A stretch of DNA of 64,000 bases from Streptomyces albus subsp. albus (GTDB lineage: Bacteria > Actinomycetota > Actinomycetes > Streptomycetales > Streptomycetaceae): the NCBI RefSeq assembly GCF_000725885.1, contig NZ_JODR01000009.1:186001-250000 (forward strand), given 5' to 3'. The notes beneath the pieces are model-generated. The model was not told the origin of the DNA and made no database searches. It saw only the letters and a list, made by a program, of their open reading frames with translations. Below, one piece after another: positions 9,101 to 17,783 of this stretch. Numbering within the stretch: position 1 is the first letter of the stretch; every line of letters starts with the position of its first letter. The position numbers were made by a program, and so were the translations under genes.

Positions 9101-10074
9101 GGTACGTCGAGTCGGGTGAGGGCGCCCGCGTCCCACGCCTCGTCGTCGCCGCCGGCCCCGGCCTGGGCCGGTGCCGTCCCGCCGGCGCCGCCCGCCGCCA
9201 GCACGGTGGTGACGATCGTGTCGGCAGCGCGCAGCGCCTCGACGAGTTCGGGCTCCGGGGTGCGCAGCGAGGCCACGTACAGCGGCAGCGGCCGGCCGCC
9301 GGCCTCCTCGATCGCGTCGCACAACGCCGCCGCGAACGCGGTGTTGCCGCTCATGTGGTGCGCCCGGTAGTAGAGCACCGCAACGGTGGGCGCATCGTCC
9401 GGGAGGGATTCCGCCTGCTGGCCCGGGCGCCGCTCCAGCGGGCCCCAGGACGGTGCCGGGGCCGGGGGCTCGAAGCCGTGGCCCGTCAGCAGGACGGTGT
9501 CGGACAGGAACCGGGCCAGCTGGGTGAGGTTCGCCGGGCCGCCGTGCGCCAGGTAGGCGTGGGCCTCCGCCGCCACCCCGATCGGCACCGTGGACGCCGC
9601 CATCAACTGGGCGTCCGGGGCCTGTTCGCCGGTCAGCACCACGAGGGGGCGGTGTGCGTCGGCGCGCAGCAGGTCGATGCCCTGCTGCCAGGCCCGGATG
9701 CCGCCGAGGAGGCGGACGACCACCAGATCGACGCCCTCCAGCAGCGCGTCGAGCTGCTCGGCGAGGGCGTCCTCGGGGATGCGGCTCGGGTTGGCGTACC
9801 GGTAGGTGATGGGGGCGGGGGCCGTGTCGGTGCCGGCGGCGCTGTGTGTGGTCTCGGCGCCGTCGGTGCTCGCGGGGTTCGCTGCGGTCTCGGTGCCGTC
9901 GGCGACTGTGCCGTCGGCGGCTTCTGTGGCGTTCGACGCATGGGCGGCATGAGCCGCATGGGCCGCGTTCGCCGCGCGGGCGCTGAGCAGGTCCGTGTCG
10001 GAGGTCGAGAGGAGGAGGATCACCCGGGGGGTGTCGTCACCCTGGGCGGCGGCGTCGCGTGACGAAAGCGGCAT
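6121..10074 (-). CDS. cobN: Cobaltochelatase subunit CobN
   Basis: 1317-residue large subunit of the aerobic, ATP-dependent cobaltochelatase that inserts Co2+ into hydrogenobyrinic acid a,c-diamide with its AAA+ partners. Recognisable family sequence throughout, including [35 protein letters not shown] and [15 protein letters not shown]. It carries two low-complexity insertions: an Ala/Thr/Asp-rich run near the N-terminus (about residues 34-90) and a Gly/Ala/Asp-rich run near 460-500. The gene lies directly behind a cobalamin riboswitch, so expression should fall when adenosylcobalamin is plentiful. The ATG at 10074 is used; an alternative start inside [13 protein letters not shown] cannot be excluded. 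No cobS/cobT or chlI/chlD partner is in the window. Confidence 0.96.
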   Translation of the reverse strand: [1317 protein letters not shown]

Positions 10075-10099
10075 GCTGCGGTCGGCCCTTCCTCGGGGT

Positions 10100-10262
10100 G
10101 TCCACGCCCCGGGCGGTCTCGGACGGCGGGAGTTCCTGGCTCACCCGGCCGGTAGCCGGGCTCACAGTGGCGGGACCGCGCCGGATTCGCACCGGGCTTC
10201 CTCCCCTGTCGCCGTCGCTGGCGATGAGGGCGGACCGGATGGTCCGCCCAGAGCATCGTAAG
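10100..10262 (-). promoter_or_regulatory. Cobalamin (adenosylcobalamin) riboswitch
   Basis: Read on the minus strand, the leader shows the hallmark B12-box elements: GGAAGC-CGGTG-GAATCCGGCGCGG, then CCCGCCACTGTGA (10161-10173 on the plus strand as TCACAGTGGCGGG), then GAGCCAGGAACTCCC at about 10123-10143. These match the conserved core of cobalamin riboswitches. Beyond it a GGGG-CGTGGACA-CCCC hairpin lies next to the GAGGAAGG ribosome-binding site of cobN, suggesting control of translation (inference). The outer limits are approximate. Confidence 0.93.
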
Positions 10263-10469
10263 GGTGTCCGACGAGCAGCGGGAGAGCGCCCGGTGGGGGC
10301 CCGGGCGGGGAGGGCTCCGGTGGGAGTGCGGGAGGGCCCCGCCGAGAGTGCGGGAGGGCTCCGCCGTGGTGGCCGGTCCCGCGTGGAGGCGGCCCCGCCG
10401 GGAGCGGGAGGCTCGTACAGCGGGAGGGGCCGCGCAGCGGGAGCGGGAGGGCCCGCGCAGGGGGTGGGT
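10263..10469. other. Divergent promoter region of cobN and cobG
   Basis: Together with the riboswitch this fills the 395-base gap between cobN and cobG. It is rich in GGGAGG-type degenerate repeats. Promoters of both operons must lie here, but no clear -10/-35 pair stands out. Confidence 0.45.
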
Positions 10470-12242
10470 ATGCTCGCCGCCATGCCCGTCTCCCCCGCCC
10501 GTCCGCCCTCCCAGGACGCCGCCACCGTTGCTCCTGCAACGAGTTGTGCGGCCCCCAGGGTGCGCGACGACGCCTGCCCCGGCGCGCTCCGGCTGCACCA
10601 GGCGGACGACGGTGCGCTCGCCCGGATACGGGTGCCCGGCGGCATCCTGGACGCCGGGCAGGCCGCAGCACTCGCCGAGGCGGCGGACCGACTGGGCGAC
10701 GGCGAGCTGCACCTGACGTCACGCGGCAACATCCAACTCCGCGGGCTCGCCGCCGAGTCCGGGCGGGAGCTGGCCGCGCTGCTGACGGACGCCGGACTGC
10801 TGCCCTCCCGCGCGCATGAGCGGGTACGCAACATCGTCGCCTCGCCGCTGTCCGGACTGGACGGCGCCGGACACCGGGACATCCGGCCCTGGCTCACCCG
10901 TCTCGACAAGCTGCTGTGCGAAAGCGAAGAGGCCCAGGGGCTCTCGGGGCGGTTCCTGTTCGCGCTGGACGACGGCCGCGGGGACGTGGCCGCACTCGGC
11001 GCGGATGTGACATTGCTCGCGGTCCGCGACGGCGGCGCGCTGCTCCTCCTGGACGGTGCGACGCAGGCTCTCCGTATCGACGGCACGGACGAAGATCGCG
11101 CCCCGGCTGCGGCCCTCACCGCCGCTTTGACGTTCCTCCGCGTGGCGCGTGAGGACGGCGTACGGGCGTGGCGCGTCCGCGAACTCCCCGACGGCGCCGA
11201 CGCGCTGCTGCACCGGCTCGTCGCCCGGCACCTCGACGGTGACGCCACCACTGTCGCTGTACCCGGCGCCGCCGGCGCGGTTCCGCCCGCCGCCGTTGAT
11301 GCGGTACCGCCAGCCGCCGCTGACGCGGTACCGCCGACCGCCGCTGCGGCCCCCGCGTCGAGCGGCCCGCCGCCCGGGCTCGTCCGCCCAGGTACCCCGG
11401 ACGGCAGTGCCGACCTCGCGGATGCCGGAGCCGACACCACGGACGCCGGAGCCGACACCACGGACGCAGACACCGTCGCGCTGTCCGTGCTCGCTCCGCT
11501 GGGCCGGCTCACCGTCGCGCAGTGGCGGCTGCTGGCCCGCACCGCCGGTGAGCAGGGGGCCGGTGAGCTGCGGGTCACGCCGTGGCGCGGCGTCGTCCTG
11601 CCCGGCCTCGTACCGTCCCGGGCCGCGGCGCTGCGGGCCACGCTGGATGCGGCCGGGCTGGTGACGGACCCCGGCTCCGCCTGGCGCGGAGTGGGCGCGT
11701 GCGCCGGACGGCCCGGCTGCGGCAGGGCGTTGGCGGACGTACGGGCGGACGCGGCGGCGTGCCTCAAGGACGACGGCCCCGCAAACGGTGGCGGCTCCGC
11801 GACTCGCGGCGACCCCGCAAGCGGCGGCGGCCCCGCGACTGGTCGCGCCCCCGCCGCAGGTCCCGCAACCGGTCGCGCCTCCACCACCGGTGAAGGCTCC
11901 GCAACCGGCGGCGCCCCCGCCACCAATGAGCCGTTGCCCGTGTACTGGTCCGGCTGCACCCGCCGGTGCGGCCAGCCACGGGGCGCCCGCGTCGAAGTGG
12001 TCGCCGCACCGGACGGCTACCACGTGGCGACGGTGGCCCCGGGCGCCGAACCCGGACCGGGCGCACCCGCCACCGGCAGGCTCGTACCGTTCGGCGCTCC
12101 GCGGCAGCTGGCCCCCGCCGTCGCCGCGGCCCGCTTCCGGGCCGACCCGCAGCAGGCGGGCACCACCCCCTCCCTCCCCGCGCCGACACCCGACCTGCCG
12201 ACGACAACAACCGACCGACCGACGGACGACGACGAGAGCTGA
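10470..12242 (+). CDS. cobG: Precorrin-3B synthase CobG
   Basis: 590-residue sulfite/nitrite reductase-like monooxygenase that converts precorrin-3A to precorrin-3B in the aerobic cobalamin pathway. The N-terminal ferredoxin-like half ([32 protein letters not shown]) and the [4Fe-4S] ligands are present: C411-x5-C417 (GACAGRPGC) and C496-x3-C500 (SGCTRRC). Two low-complexity insertions stand out: a Pro/Ala/Val and Asp/Ala/Thr run (about residues 264-340), and a Gly/Ala/Thr/Pro run between the two Cys pairs, which stretches their spacing to about 78 residues. ATG 10470 follows an AGGGGG ribosome-binding site 5 nt away; ATG 10482 is possible. It begins the cobG-cobH-cobIJ operon. Confidence 0.93.
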   Translation: MLAAMPVSPARPPSQDAATVAPATSCAAPRVRDDACPGALRLHQADDGALARIRVPGGILDAGQAAALAEAADRLGDGELHLTSRGNIQLRGLAAESGRELAALLTDAGLLPSRAHERVRNIVASPLSGLDGAGHRDIRPWLTRLDKLLCESEEAQGLSGRFLFALDDGRGDVAALGADVTLLAVRDGGALLLLDGATQALRIDGTDEDRAPAAALTAALTFLRVAREDGVRAWRVRELPDGADALLHRLVARHLDGDATTVAVPGAAGAVPPAAVDAVPPAAADAVPPTAAAAPASSGPPPGLVRPGTPDGSADLADAGADTTDAGADTTDADTVALSVLAPLGRLTVAQWRLLARTAGEQGAGELRVTPWRGVVLPGLVPSRAAALRATLDAAGLVTDPGSAWRGVGACAGRPGCGRALADVRADAAACLKDDGPANGGGSATRGDPASGGGPATGRAPAAGPATGRASTTGEGSATGGAPATNEPLPVYWSGCTRRCGQPRGARVEVVAAPDGYHVATVAPGAEPGPGAPATGRLVPFGAPRQLAPAVAAARFRADPQQAGTTPSLPAPTPDLPTTTTDRPTDDDES

Positions 12243-12249
12243 GCGCACA

Positions 12250-12876
12250 GTGTTCGAGTACGAGAAGGACGGCGCTGCCATCTACCGGCAGTCCTTCGCC
12301 ACCATCCGCGCCGAGGCGGATCTGGCGGGGCTGCCCGCCGACGTCAGTCAGGTCGCGGTGCGGATGATCCACGCCTGCGGCATGGTCGATCTGGTGCGGG
12401 ACCTCGCCTACACCCCCGGTGTGGTCGCCCGTGCCCGCGAGGCGCTGCGCGCGGGGGCGCCGATCCTGTGCGACGTGGCGATGATCGCCAGCGGGGTGAC
12501 CCGCAGGCGGCTGCCCGCCGACAACGAGGTGCTCTGCACGCTGGCCGATCCGCGGGTGCCCGACCTGGCCGCCGAGTTGGGGACGACGAGGACCGCCGCG
12601 GCTCTCGAACTGTGGCGAGACCGGCTGGAGGGCTCCGTGGTCGCCGTCGGCAACGCGCCCACAGCGCTGTTCCGGCTGCTGGAGATGGTGGCGGAGGGGG
12701 CTCCGCGCCCGGCGGCGGTCATCGGGGTGCCGGTCGGTTTCGTGGGTGCGGTGGAGTCCAAGCAGGCGCTGGCCGCGAACGAGGCAGGGCTCGATCACCT
12801 GGTCGTCCACGGCCGACGGGGCGGCAGCGCCCTGGCCGTGGCCGCGCTCAACGCCATCGCCAGCGAGGAGGAGTAG
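12250..12876 (+). CDS. cobH: Precorrin-8X methylmutase CobH
   Basis: 208-residue enzyme that moves the C11 methyl group of precorrin-8X to C12, giving hydrogenobyrinic acid. The catalytic histidine context [10 protein letters not shown] is at residue 41, and [20 protein letters not shown] and [13 protein letters not shown] are the standard family blocks. Length is normal. GTG 12250 is chosen because it gives the family N-terminus [12 protein letters not shown]; it lies 7 nt after the cobG stop, so the genes are likely co-translated. Confidence 0.95.
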   Translation: MFEYEKDGAAIYRQSFATIRAEADLAGLPADVSQVAVRMIHACGMVDLVRDLAYTPGVVARAREALRAGAPILCDVAMIASGVTRRRLPADNEVLCTLADPRVPDLAAELGTTRTAAALELWRDRLEGSVVAVGNAPTALFRLLEMVAEGAPRPAAVIGVPVGFVGAVESKQALAANEAGLDHLVVHGRRGGSALAVAALNAIASEEE

Positions 12877-12881
12877 AGCCG

Positions 12882-14501
12882 GTGACGAGAGCGAACGCGC
12901 ACGCGGCGGACGGGAACGGCGCGGGCGGAGCCAACGCAGGTGGCGCCGGCACCGGCGGCACCGGGCGGCTGCTCGGTGTCGGACTGGGGCCGGGCGACCC
13001 GTCGTTGATGACGGTACGGGCGGTCGAGGCCATCGCGGAGGCGGACGTGGTCGCGTACCACAGCGCCCGGCACGGCCGCTCCATCGCCCGCTCCATCGCG
13101 GCCCGGCATCTGCGGCGCGACCACATCGAGGAAGCGCTGGTCTACCCCGTCACGACGGAGGGCACGGACCATCCCGGCGGCTACCGCGGCGCGTTGGAGG
13201 AGTTCTACGCCGAGGCGGCGGCGCGGCTGGCCGCCCACCTCGACGCGGGCCGCACGGTGGCGGTCCTGGCCGAGGGCGATCCGCTCTTCTACGGCTCCTA
13301 CCAGCACATGCATAAGCGGCTTGCCCACCGCTATCCGACCGAGGTCATCCCGGGGGTGACGTCCGTCAGCGCGTCGGCGGCCCGTCTCGGCACGCCGCTG
13401 TCGGAGGCGGAGGAGGCCCTCACGATCCTGCCGGGCACGCTGTCCGAGGAGGAGCTGACGGCGCGGCTCGCCTCCAGCGACGCGGTGGCGGTGATGAAGC
13501 TGGGGCGCACGTTCCCGAAGGTACGACGCGCTCTGGAACGCTCCGGCCGGCTCGCCGAAGCGCACTACGTCGAGCGCGCGACGATGGCCGGCGAACGCAC
13601 GGGCCTGGTCGCGGACGTGGACCCGGACTCGGTGCCGTACTTCTCCGTCGCCGTCCTGCCGAGCAGGGTGGGCGCCCCGGCAGGCGCCGTACGGGAACGG
13701 GACGGGCAGCCCGCGGCCACCACGGCCCGGGGCGAGGTGGTCGTCGTCGGCACCGGCCCCGCCGGCCCGCTGTGGCTGACGCCGCAGACGCGGGGCGCGC
13801 TGGCCGCCGCCGACGATCTGGTCGGCTACACCACCTACCTGGACCGGGTACCGCACCGGGACGGCCAGCGCCGCCACGGCTCGGACAACCGGGTCGAGGC
13901 CGAACGCGCCGAGTTCGCGCTGGAACTGGCCCGGCGCGGCCGGCGGGTGGCCGTCGTATCGGGCGGGGACCCGGGGGTGTTCGCCATGGCCACCGCCGTA
14001 CTGGAAGCCGCAGCGCAGGAGCCGTACGCCGACGTGCCGGTACGGGTGCTGCCCGGGGTCACCGCCGCCAACGCCGCGGCGGCCCGCGCCGGTGCCCCGC
14101 TCGGCCACGACTACGCGGTGATCTCCCTCTCCGACCGGCTCAAGCCGTGGGACGTCATCGCCGACCGGCTGCGCGCCGCCGCCCGCGCCGATCTGGCCCT
14201 CGCCCTCTACAACCCCGGCTCGCGGAGCCGCACCTGGCAGGTCGGCAAGGCCCGCGAGGTCCTGCTGGAGCACCGTGCGCCGGACACCCCGGTCGTGGTG
14301 GCCCGCGACGTGGGCGGCGACGGCGAACGCGTCCACGTCGTCCCGCTGGCCCGCCTCGACCCGGCGGACGTCGACATGCGCACCCTCCTGATCGTCGGCT
14401 CCTCCCAGACCCGCACAACGACCCGCCCGGACGGCACCACCACGGTCTGGACCCCCCGCCGCTACCCGGAGAGCGGGGAGAGGCGGCACGCGGAGGGGTG
14501 A
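12882..14501 (+). CDS. cobIJ: CobI-CobJ fusion: precorrin-2 C20- and precorrin-3B C17-methyltransferase
   Basis: 539-residue fusion of two SAM-dependent tetrapyrrole methylases. The N-terminal half (about 28-260; LLGVGLGPGDPSLMTVRA, AEGDPLFYGSY, EVIPGVTSVSASAARLG) is CobI, methylating C20 of precorrin-2. The C-terminal half (from about 284; VVVVGTGPAGPLWLTPQT, GGDPGVFAMA, VRVLPGVTAANAAAARAGAPLGHDY) is CobJ, methylating C17 with ring contraction. The fusion is usual in actinomycetes. The N-terminus is a Gly/Ala-rich stretch that resembles repeat expansions in the neighbouring genes. GTG 12882 is 5 nt past the cobH stop. Confidence 0.94.
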   Translation: MTRANAHAADGNGAGGANAGGAGTGGTGRLLGVGLGPGDPSLMTVRAVEAIAEADVVAYHSARHGRSIARSIAARHLRRDHIEEALVYPVTTEGTDHPGGYRGALEEFYAEAAARLAAHLDAGRTVAVLAEGDPLFYGSYQHMHKRLAHRYPTEVIPGVTSVSASAARLGTPLSEAEEALTILPGTLSEEELTARLASSDAVAVMKLGRTFPKVRRALERSGRLAEAHYVERATMAGERTGLVADVDPDSVPYFSVAVLPSRVGAPAGAVRERDGQPAATTARGEVVVVGTGPAGPLWLTPQTRGALAAADDLVGYTTYLDRVPHRDGQRRHGSDNRVEAERAEFALELARRGRRVAVVSGGDPGVFAMATAVLEAAAQEPYADVPVRVLPGVTAANAAAARAGAPLGHDYAVISLSDRLKPWDVIADRLRAAARADLALALYNPGSRSRTWQVGKAREVLLEHRAPDTPVVVARDVGGDGERVHVVPLARLDPADVDMRTLLIVGSSQTRTTTRPDGTTTVWTPRRYPESGERRHAEG

Positions 14502-14524
14502 GCGCCGCAGCGCGGGCCTCCCCG

Positions 14525-14896
14525 TCATGTGCCGTACCGACGGTCCCGTGACGCCGCGTGGGCGAGGAGAACGGCGGCTCGCATCTGTACGACGGGGTCG
14601 GCCGTCCGGTCCGGCGCGATCATGAACGGACCGCTGCCCTGACCGTCGTGTTCGCGGGCGTCGCGGCGCAGGCGGGTGGCGAGTGTGAGGGCGGCCCCGG
14701 CTTCGCTGCGCGGGAGGGGCCGGTCCCTCGCGTCCCACGCCAGCCGAGCGAGCGCGTGGGCCCGGTCCTCCGCGCTGCTGGTGCGCCAGGTGCCGGCCAG
14801 GAAGGTGGAGTGGGCGGCGTCGTGGTGGCCGACGATGTGCAGCTTCCACCTGATGTGGCGGACGAGGGTGAAGCTGCGGGCTGTGCGCTCAGCCAT
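14525..14896 (-). CDS. Conserved hypothetical protein
   Basis: 123-residue soluble protein, not assigned to a named family. Visible text: MAERTARSFTLVRHIRWKLH at the start, a His-rich short stretch (HIVGHHDAAHSTF), then mostly helical Arg/Ala-rich sequence ending VQMRAAVLLAHAASRDRRYGT. ATG 14896 is backed by AAGGAG 7 nt upstream and overlaps the end of the preceding minus-strand gene by 8 bp, so the pair forms a translationally coupled operon. It lies in the segment that separates the two cob gene blocks. Confidence 0.75.
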   Translation of the reverse strand: MAERTARSFTLVRHIRWKLHIVGHHDAAHSTFLAGTWRTSSAEDRAHALARLAWDARDRPLPRSEAGAALTLATRLRRDAREHDGQGSGPFMIAPDRTADPVVQMRAAVLLAHAASRDRRYGT

Positions 14897-15224
14897 CGGT
14901 CGGCTCCTTGGTCGGGTATGCCCGGGGTGGGCAGGCACAGCGGCGGGTGACGCTGATGATCGGCGGATAGTCCCCGGTCACCGGGGTGGTGGTCACATCC
15001 AGGCGCGGCATCTGCCCGCAGTCCGAACACAGCGTCAGGTCCCGTTCCAGCGCGGCCCGTACGGATGCGAGGGCGGAGTCGGGCACGCTGCCCTTCGTGC
15101 AGCGTGGGCACGCACACGGCGGGCACGGCACCCACTCCGGAGGCGGCCCCTCGCCCTTCACGGTCCGCTCGCGGGTCCAGGTGCGGCCGGAGTCACGCGA
15201 GACACGGATCGTCATACGGCTCAC
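14889..15224 (-). CDS. Small Cys-rich (zinc-ribbon-like) protein
   Basis: 111-residue protein with several Cys pairs (CPPCACPRC, CSDCG, a later CAC), suggesting one or two structural zinc sites; function unknown. GTG 15224 is chosen because GAGGG lies 7 nt upstream and gives VSRMTIRVSRDSGRTW; the frame is open to an ATG at 15389 but that part is unlike the rest. The stop overlaps the start of the 123-residue protein gene. It is divergent from the HTH-TPR regulator gene at 15484, so the two may share a control region. Confidence 0.7.
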   Translation of the reverse strand: MSRMTIRVSRDSGRTWTRERTVKGEGPPPEWVPCPPCACPRCTKGSVPDSALASVRAALERDLTLCSDCGQMPRLDVTTTPVTGDYPPIISVTRRCACPPRAYPTKEPTDG

Positions 15225-15418
15225 GACGCGGCCCTCACCACATGTTCCCGTCGCAGACACTTCAGCCGGCGATCCGGCCTGCATCCAGTCGCTGTAGTCG
15301 GGTTCGAGTACCTGACCGTCATCCGGGCGGCTCCCCTCGCTGAGTTCACAATCAGCCAACTGCGGGACGCCCGTCTCGGCCGGACGCAAGACCGGACTTT
15401 TGAGCGGACTTTCCGCCG

Positions 15419-15428
15419 TGACCGGTCA
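15419..15428. promoter_or_regulatory. Palindromic TGACCGGTCA, candidate operator
   Basis: A perfect 10-bp palindrome in the divergent intergenic region between the Cys-rich protein and the HTH-TPR regulator, 56 bp before the TTG start. It could be an autoregulatory site; unproven. Confidence 0.35.
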
Positions 15429-15483
15429 TTCCTCGTTCCCCAGCCGCTACCGTCGGTGAACAAGCGGATCACCGGAAGTACCG

Positions 15484-16776
15484 TTGACCCCCTTTGAACA
15501 GGCGTGCCTCGAGCACGGCTGGCGCCGGCCGTCGGACTTCCTTCGAGCGTTCGATGCGACCGCCGCCGTGCTGGGTGAGGTCGTCACGCTGACAGACCGG
15601 CAACTCCGCAGATGGCGTCAGCCCTCGCCCCCTGAGCCCCGGGCCCGTGCGTGGCGCGTGCTCCATGCCATGTTCGGGGTCAGTCCGCGTGAACTGGGGT
15701 TCCCCGGGCCCCCGCCCGGTGCGACCGTGGGGACGGAACCGCTCCTCGTGGAGAAAGGCACCAGCAGCGTGGACCGACGCGCCTTCCTCAATGATTCCCT
15801 CGGTGTCGCGGCCGGCGCCGGACTTCCACCGGGCCTGTCGCCCGCTGGACGTTCCGGAGCCGTGGGCACGACCCATCTGCGGGAACTGCGAGAAGGGCTC
15901 CGCTCGCTGTACCAACTCGACGACGCCTACGGCGGCGGTGACGTACGTTCCCTCGCGGCCCGGCACTTGCGCCGCGTGCGCCGCGTCATCAACACCAGCC
16001 GCTACCCCGAGACCATCGGCCGGCAACTCCAGTTGCTCGCCGGAGAGACGGCGGAGCATTGCGCGTGGCTGGCGTACGACGCGGACGACCAGGACACCGC
16101 ACGCCGCTACTGGGGAGAAGCTCTCGCGTCAGCGACGATGCTCCGCGACAGCAGCCTCGAAATCCTGGTGCTCTCCTCGTTGTCGATGCAGGCGTCGTAC
16201 GAGGGGCGCCCCCGTGACGGTCTCGATCTTGCCCGGGCCGCACGCGAACGGGCCACGCGTTTCGGCTCGCCGGTCCTGCAGTCCCTCATCGCCTCCCGTG
16301 AGGCGCGGGCCCTGTCCCTGATGGACGACGGCAAGACAGCGGGCAAACGCCTCGCCGATGCCATGCGCCTGGTCGAACGCCATGGGCCTCGATCGCGCCC
16401 CTCCCCGGGCTGGGCGGCGTTCCACGGCCGTGCCGAACTCGACTACGCGCAGGGCCTGCTGTACACGGAGACCGGCCACCACCGCGCGGCCACGCAGTAC
16501 ATCCGAGCCGCGCTCGCCCACCAGGACCGCACCTACGGACGCAACCGGGCGCTGTACCGGCTCACCCTTTCCCGCAGTCTCCTCAAGGCCGGAGACGTGG
16601 ACGAGGGCGCCGCCCACGCCGTGGACAGTCTGGAACATCTGGAGGAGGTCGAATCCGCCCGCGTCCTCAGACGTCTGCACGAAGTGACCGGCCTCCTCGA
16701 CAGCCACGACTCCGCGAGCACCAGGGACGCGGCCGAGCAGTTGACGCAGTATGCCCGCCTGAGAGGAGCCGCGTGA
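15484..16776 (+). CDS. HTH regulator with C-terminal TPR-like helical domain
   Basis: 430-residue regulator of a type abundant in Streptomyces. The N-terminus (about 1-75; LTDRQLRRWRQPSPPEPRA) looks like a DNA-binding helix bundle; after a linker and VDRRAFLNDSLG comes a repetitive helical region of TPR type (roughly 150-400; RYWGEALASATMLRDSSLEI, DYAQGLLYTETGHHRAATQYI). Such proteins usually control neighbouring genes in response to an unknown ligand. TTG 15484 is preceded by GGAAG 5 nt upstream and is the only reasonable start. Its stop overlaps the start of the acetyltransferase gene (TGATG), so the two are coupled. Confidence 0.8.
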   Translation: MTPFEQACLEHGWRRPSDFLRAFDATAAVLGEVVTLTDRQLRRWRQPSPPEPRARAWRVLHAMFGVSPRELGFPGPPPGATVGTEPLLVEKGTSSVDRRAFLNDSLGVAAGAGLPPGLSPAGRSGAVGTTHLRELREGLRSLYQLDDAYGGGDVRSLAARHLRRVRRVINTSRYPETIGRQLQLLAGETAEHCAWLAYDADDQDTARRYWGEALASATMLRDSSLEILVLSSLSMQASYEGRPRDGLDLARAARERATRFGSPVLQSLIASREARALSLMDDGKTAGKRLADAMRLVERHGPRSRPSPGWAAFHGRAELDYAQGLLYTETGHHRAATQYIRAALAHQDRTYGRNRALYRLTLSRSLLKAGDVDEGAAHAVDSLEHLEEVESARVLRRLHEVTGLLDSHDSASTRDAAEQLTQYARLRGAA

Positions 16777-17345
16777 TGTCCGGCATCGTCTACCGGCTGT
16801 ATGAGGGGCGAACGGTGGCGGGGCAGCTCGACGCGTTTCTCCCGGTGTACGAAGAGGTGTACGCCGAGCCTCCGTACAGCGAGGGCCCCGAGGACATCGC
16901 GGAGTTCGTCGAGCATTTCCGCGTCCATGCCCGGCGGGCAGGCATCCGGCTGGTGCTCGCCCGTGAGGCGGGGGAGGTCGTCGGTTTCGCCTACGGATAT
17001 CTGCTGGCTCCCGACACGCGGTGGTGGGCGAACGTCCAGGAGCCGCTTCCCGGTGACTTCACGTGGGAGGACGGCACCCGCACGTGGGTCGTCATCGAGC
17101 TGGGCGTGCGGAAGCCCTGGCGCCGCCGGGGCATAGCCGGGGGCCTTCACGATCGCCTTCTCGAAGGGCTGGTGGTCGAGCGCGTCACCCTCACCGTGCG
17201 GCCCGAACCGGAAGCCGCACCGGCCCGGGCCGCGTACCGCTCCTGGGGGTACCGGCGCGTCGGCCGGTCCCACCCCTGGGACGGCGCCCCGTGCTACGAC
17301 GCGATGGTCCGCGAAATCGGGCCACCGTGTGCCGAGGCTCCCTAA
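16776..17345 (+). CDS. GNAT-family N-acetyltransferase
   Basis: 189-residue acetyltransferase using acetyl-CoA. The acetyl-CoA binding loop is visible as VRKPWRRRGIAGGLHDRLL (R/Q-x-x-G-x-G/A type), with the preceding strand WVVIELGV and the C-terminal AARAAYRSWGYRRVG block. The substrate is unknown. ATG 16776 overlaps the regulator stop codon and has AGGAG about 8 nt upstream; a GTG 3 nt earlier is an alternative. Coupling suggests the upstream regulator controls this enzyme. Confidence 0.85.
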   Translation: MSGIVYRLYEGRTVAGQLDAFLPVYEEVYAEPPYSEGPEDIAEFVEHFRVHARRAGIRLVLAREAGEVVGFAYGYLLAPDTRWWANVQEPLPGDFTWEDGTRTWVVIELGVRKPWRRRGIAGGLHDRLLEGLVVERVTLTVRPEPEAAPARAAYRSWGYRRVGRSHPWDGAPCYDAMVREIGPPCAEAP

Positions 17346-17400
17346 GAGCATGCTCCCCCGTTGCTCTCCCGGACGGGGTCGCCGCACACTCCGACCAAAA

Positions 17401-17430
17401 TTGACTGAGTCAAAAGAACCCGGTTACCGT
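17401..17430 (+). promoter_or_regulatory. Promoter with palindromic operator before DUF2180 gene
   Basis: TTGACT (-35, 17401-17406), 18-nt spacer, TACCGT (-10, 17425-17430). The -35 is embedded in a perfect 13-bp palindrome TTGACT-G-AGTCAA (17401-17413). The same arrangement occurs before the FurA-like gene at 17784, suggesting both are repressed by that protein. Confidence 0.65.
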
Positions 17431-17502
17431 CTGGGTGGTGCGTGGCAGGTCCGCGCGCCGCCTGTTCGAGCTGTCCACCCGTCGAATCCGCACGGAGCCC
17501 CC

Positions 17503-17709
17503 ATGAAGTGCTACGACTGCGACCTGTCCGGAGGGAGCGGGACGCCCATCGGCGTCTGCTCCCGTTGCGGTCTGGTCATCTGCCGTGAGCACGGCCGCGT
17601 CACCGAGGCGGTCGTCCATCTGTCGCGCGGTCCCGGCAGGTCCACCAGCGACCGGCCCGCCCGTCGCGCGGTCTGCCACACCTGCTACGGCGCCGAGCAC
17701 CCGGCCTGA
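17503..17709 (+). CDS. DUF2180 zinc-ribbon protein
   Basis: 68-residue protein, MKCYDCDLSGG, with C-x2-C pairs at residues 3-6, 19-22 (CSRCG), an HG, and a final CHTC, the DUF2180 pattern; it should bind zinc. Function of the family is unknown. ATG 17503 gives the exact family start. It lies between two promoters with the same palindrome and just before the FurA-like gene, so a metal- or redox-linked role is plausible but not shown. Confidence 0.85.
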   Translation: MKCYDCDLSGGSGTPIGVCSRCGLVICREHGRVTEAVVHLSRGPGRSTSDRPARRAVCHTCYGAEHPA

Positions 17710-17783
17710 CCGGGCTCGTCACGGGCCGGGCCCCGCACCAGGCGGCGCCGTGACCACACCGGGCCCACCCGCCCCACGCGTTC

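Noticed and set aside
6016..10062. A 1348-codon open frame on the plus strand antisense to cobN
   Set aside because: It arises from GC-rich codon bias of cobN; the translation is low-information Val/Gly/Arg/Ala sequence and starts inside the 94-bp repeats. CobN matches its family over its whole length.
10075..10262. Small protein gene in the cobN leader
   Set aside because: The sequence is explained by the conserved cobalamin riboswitch core.
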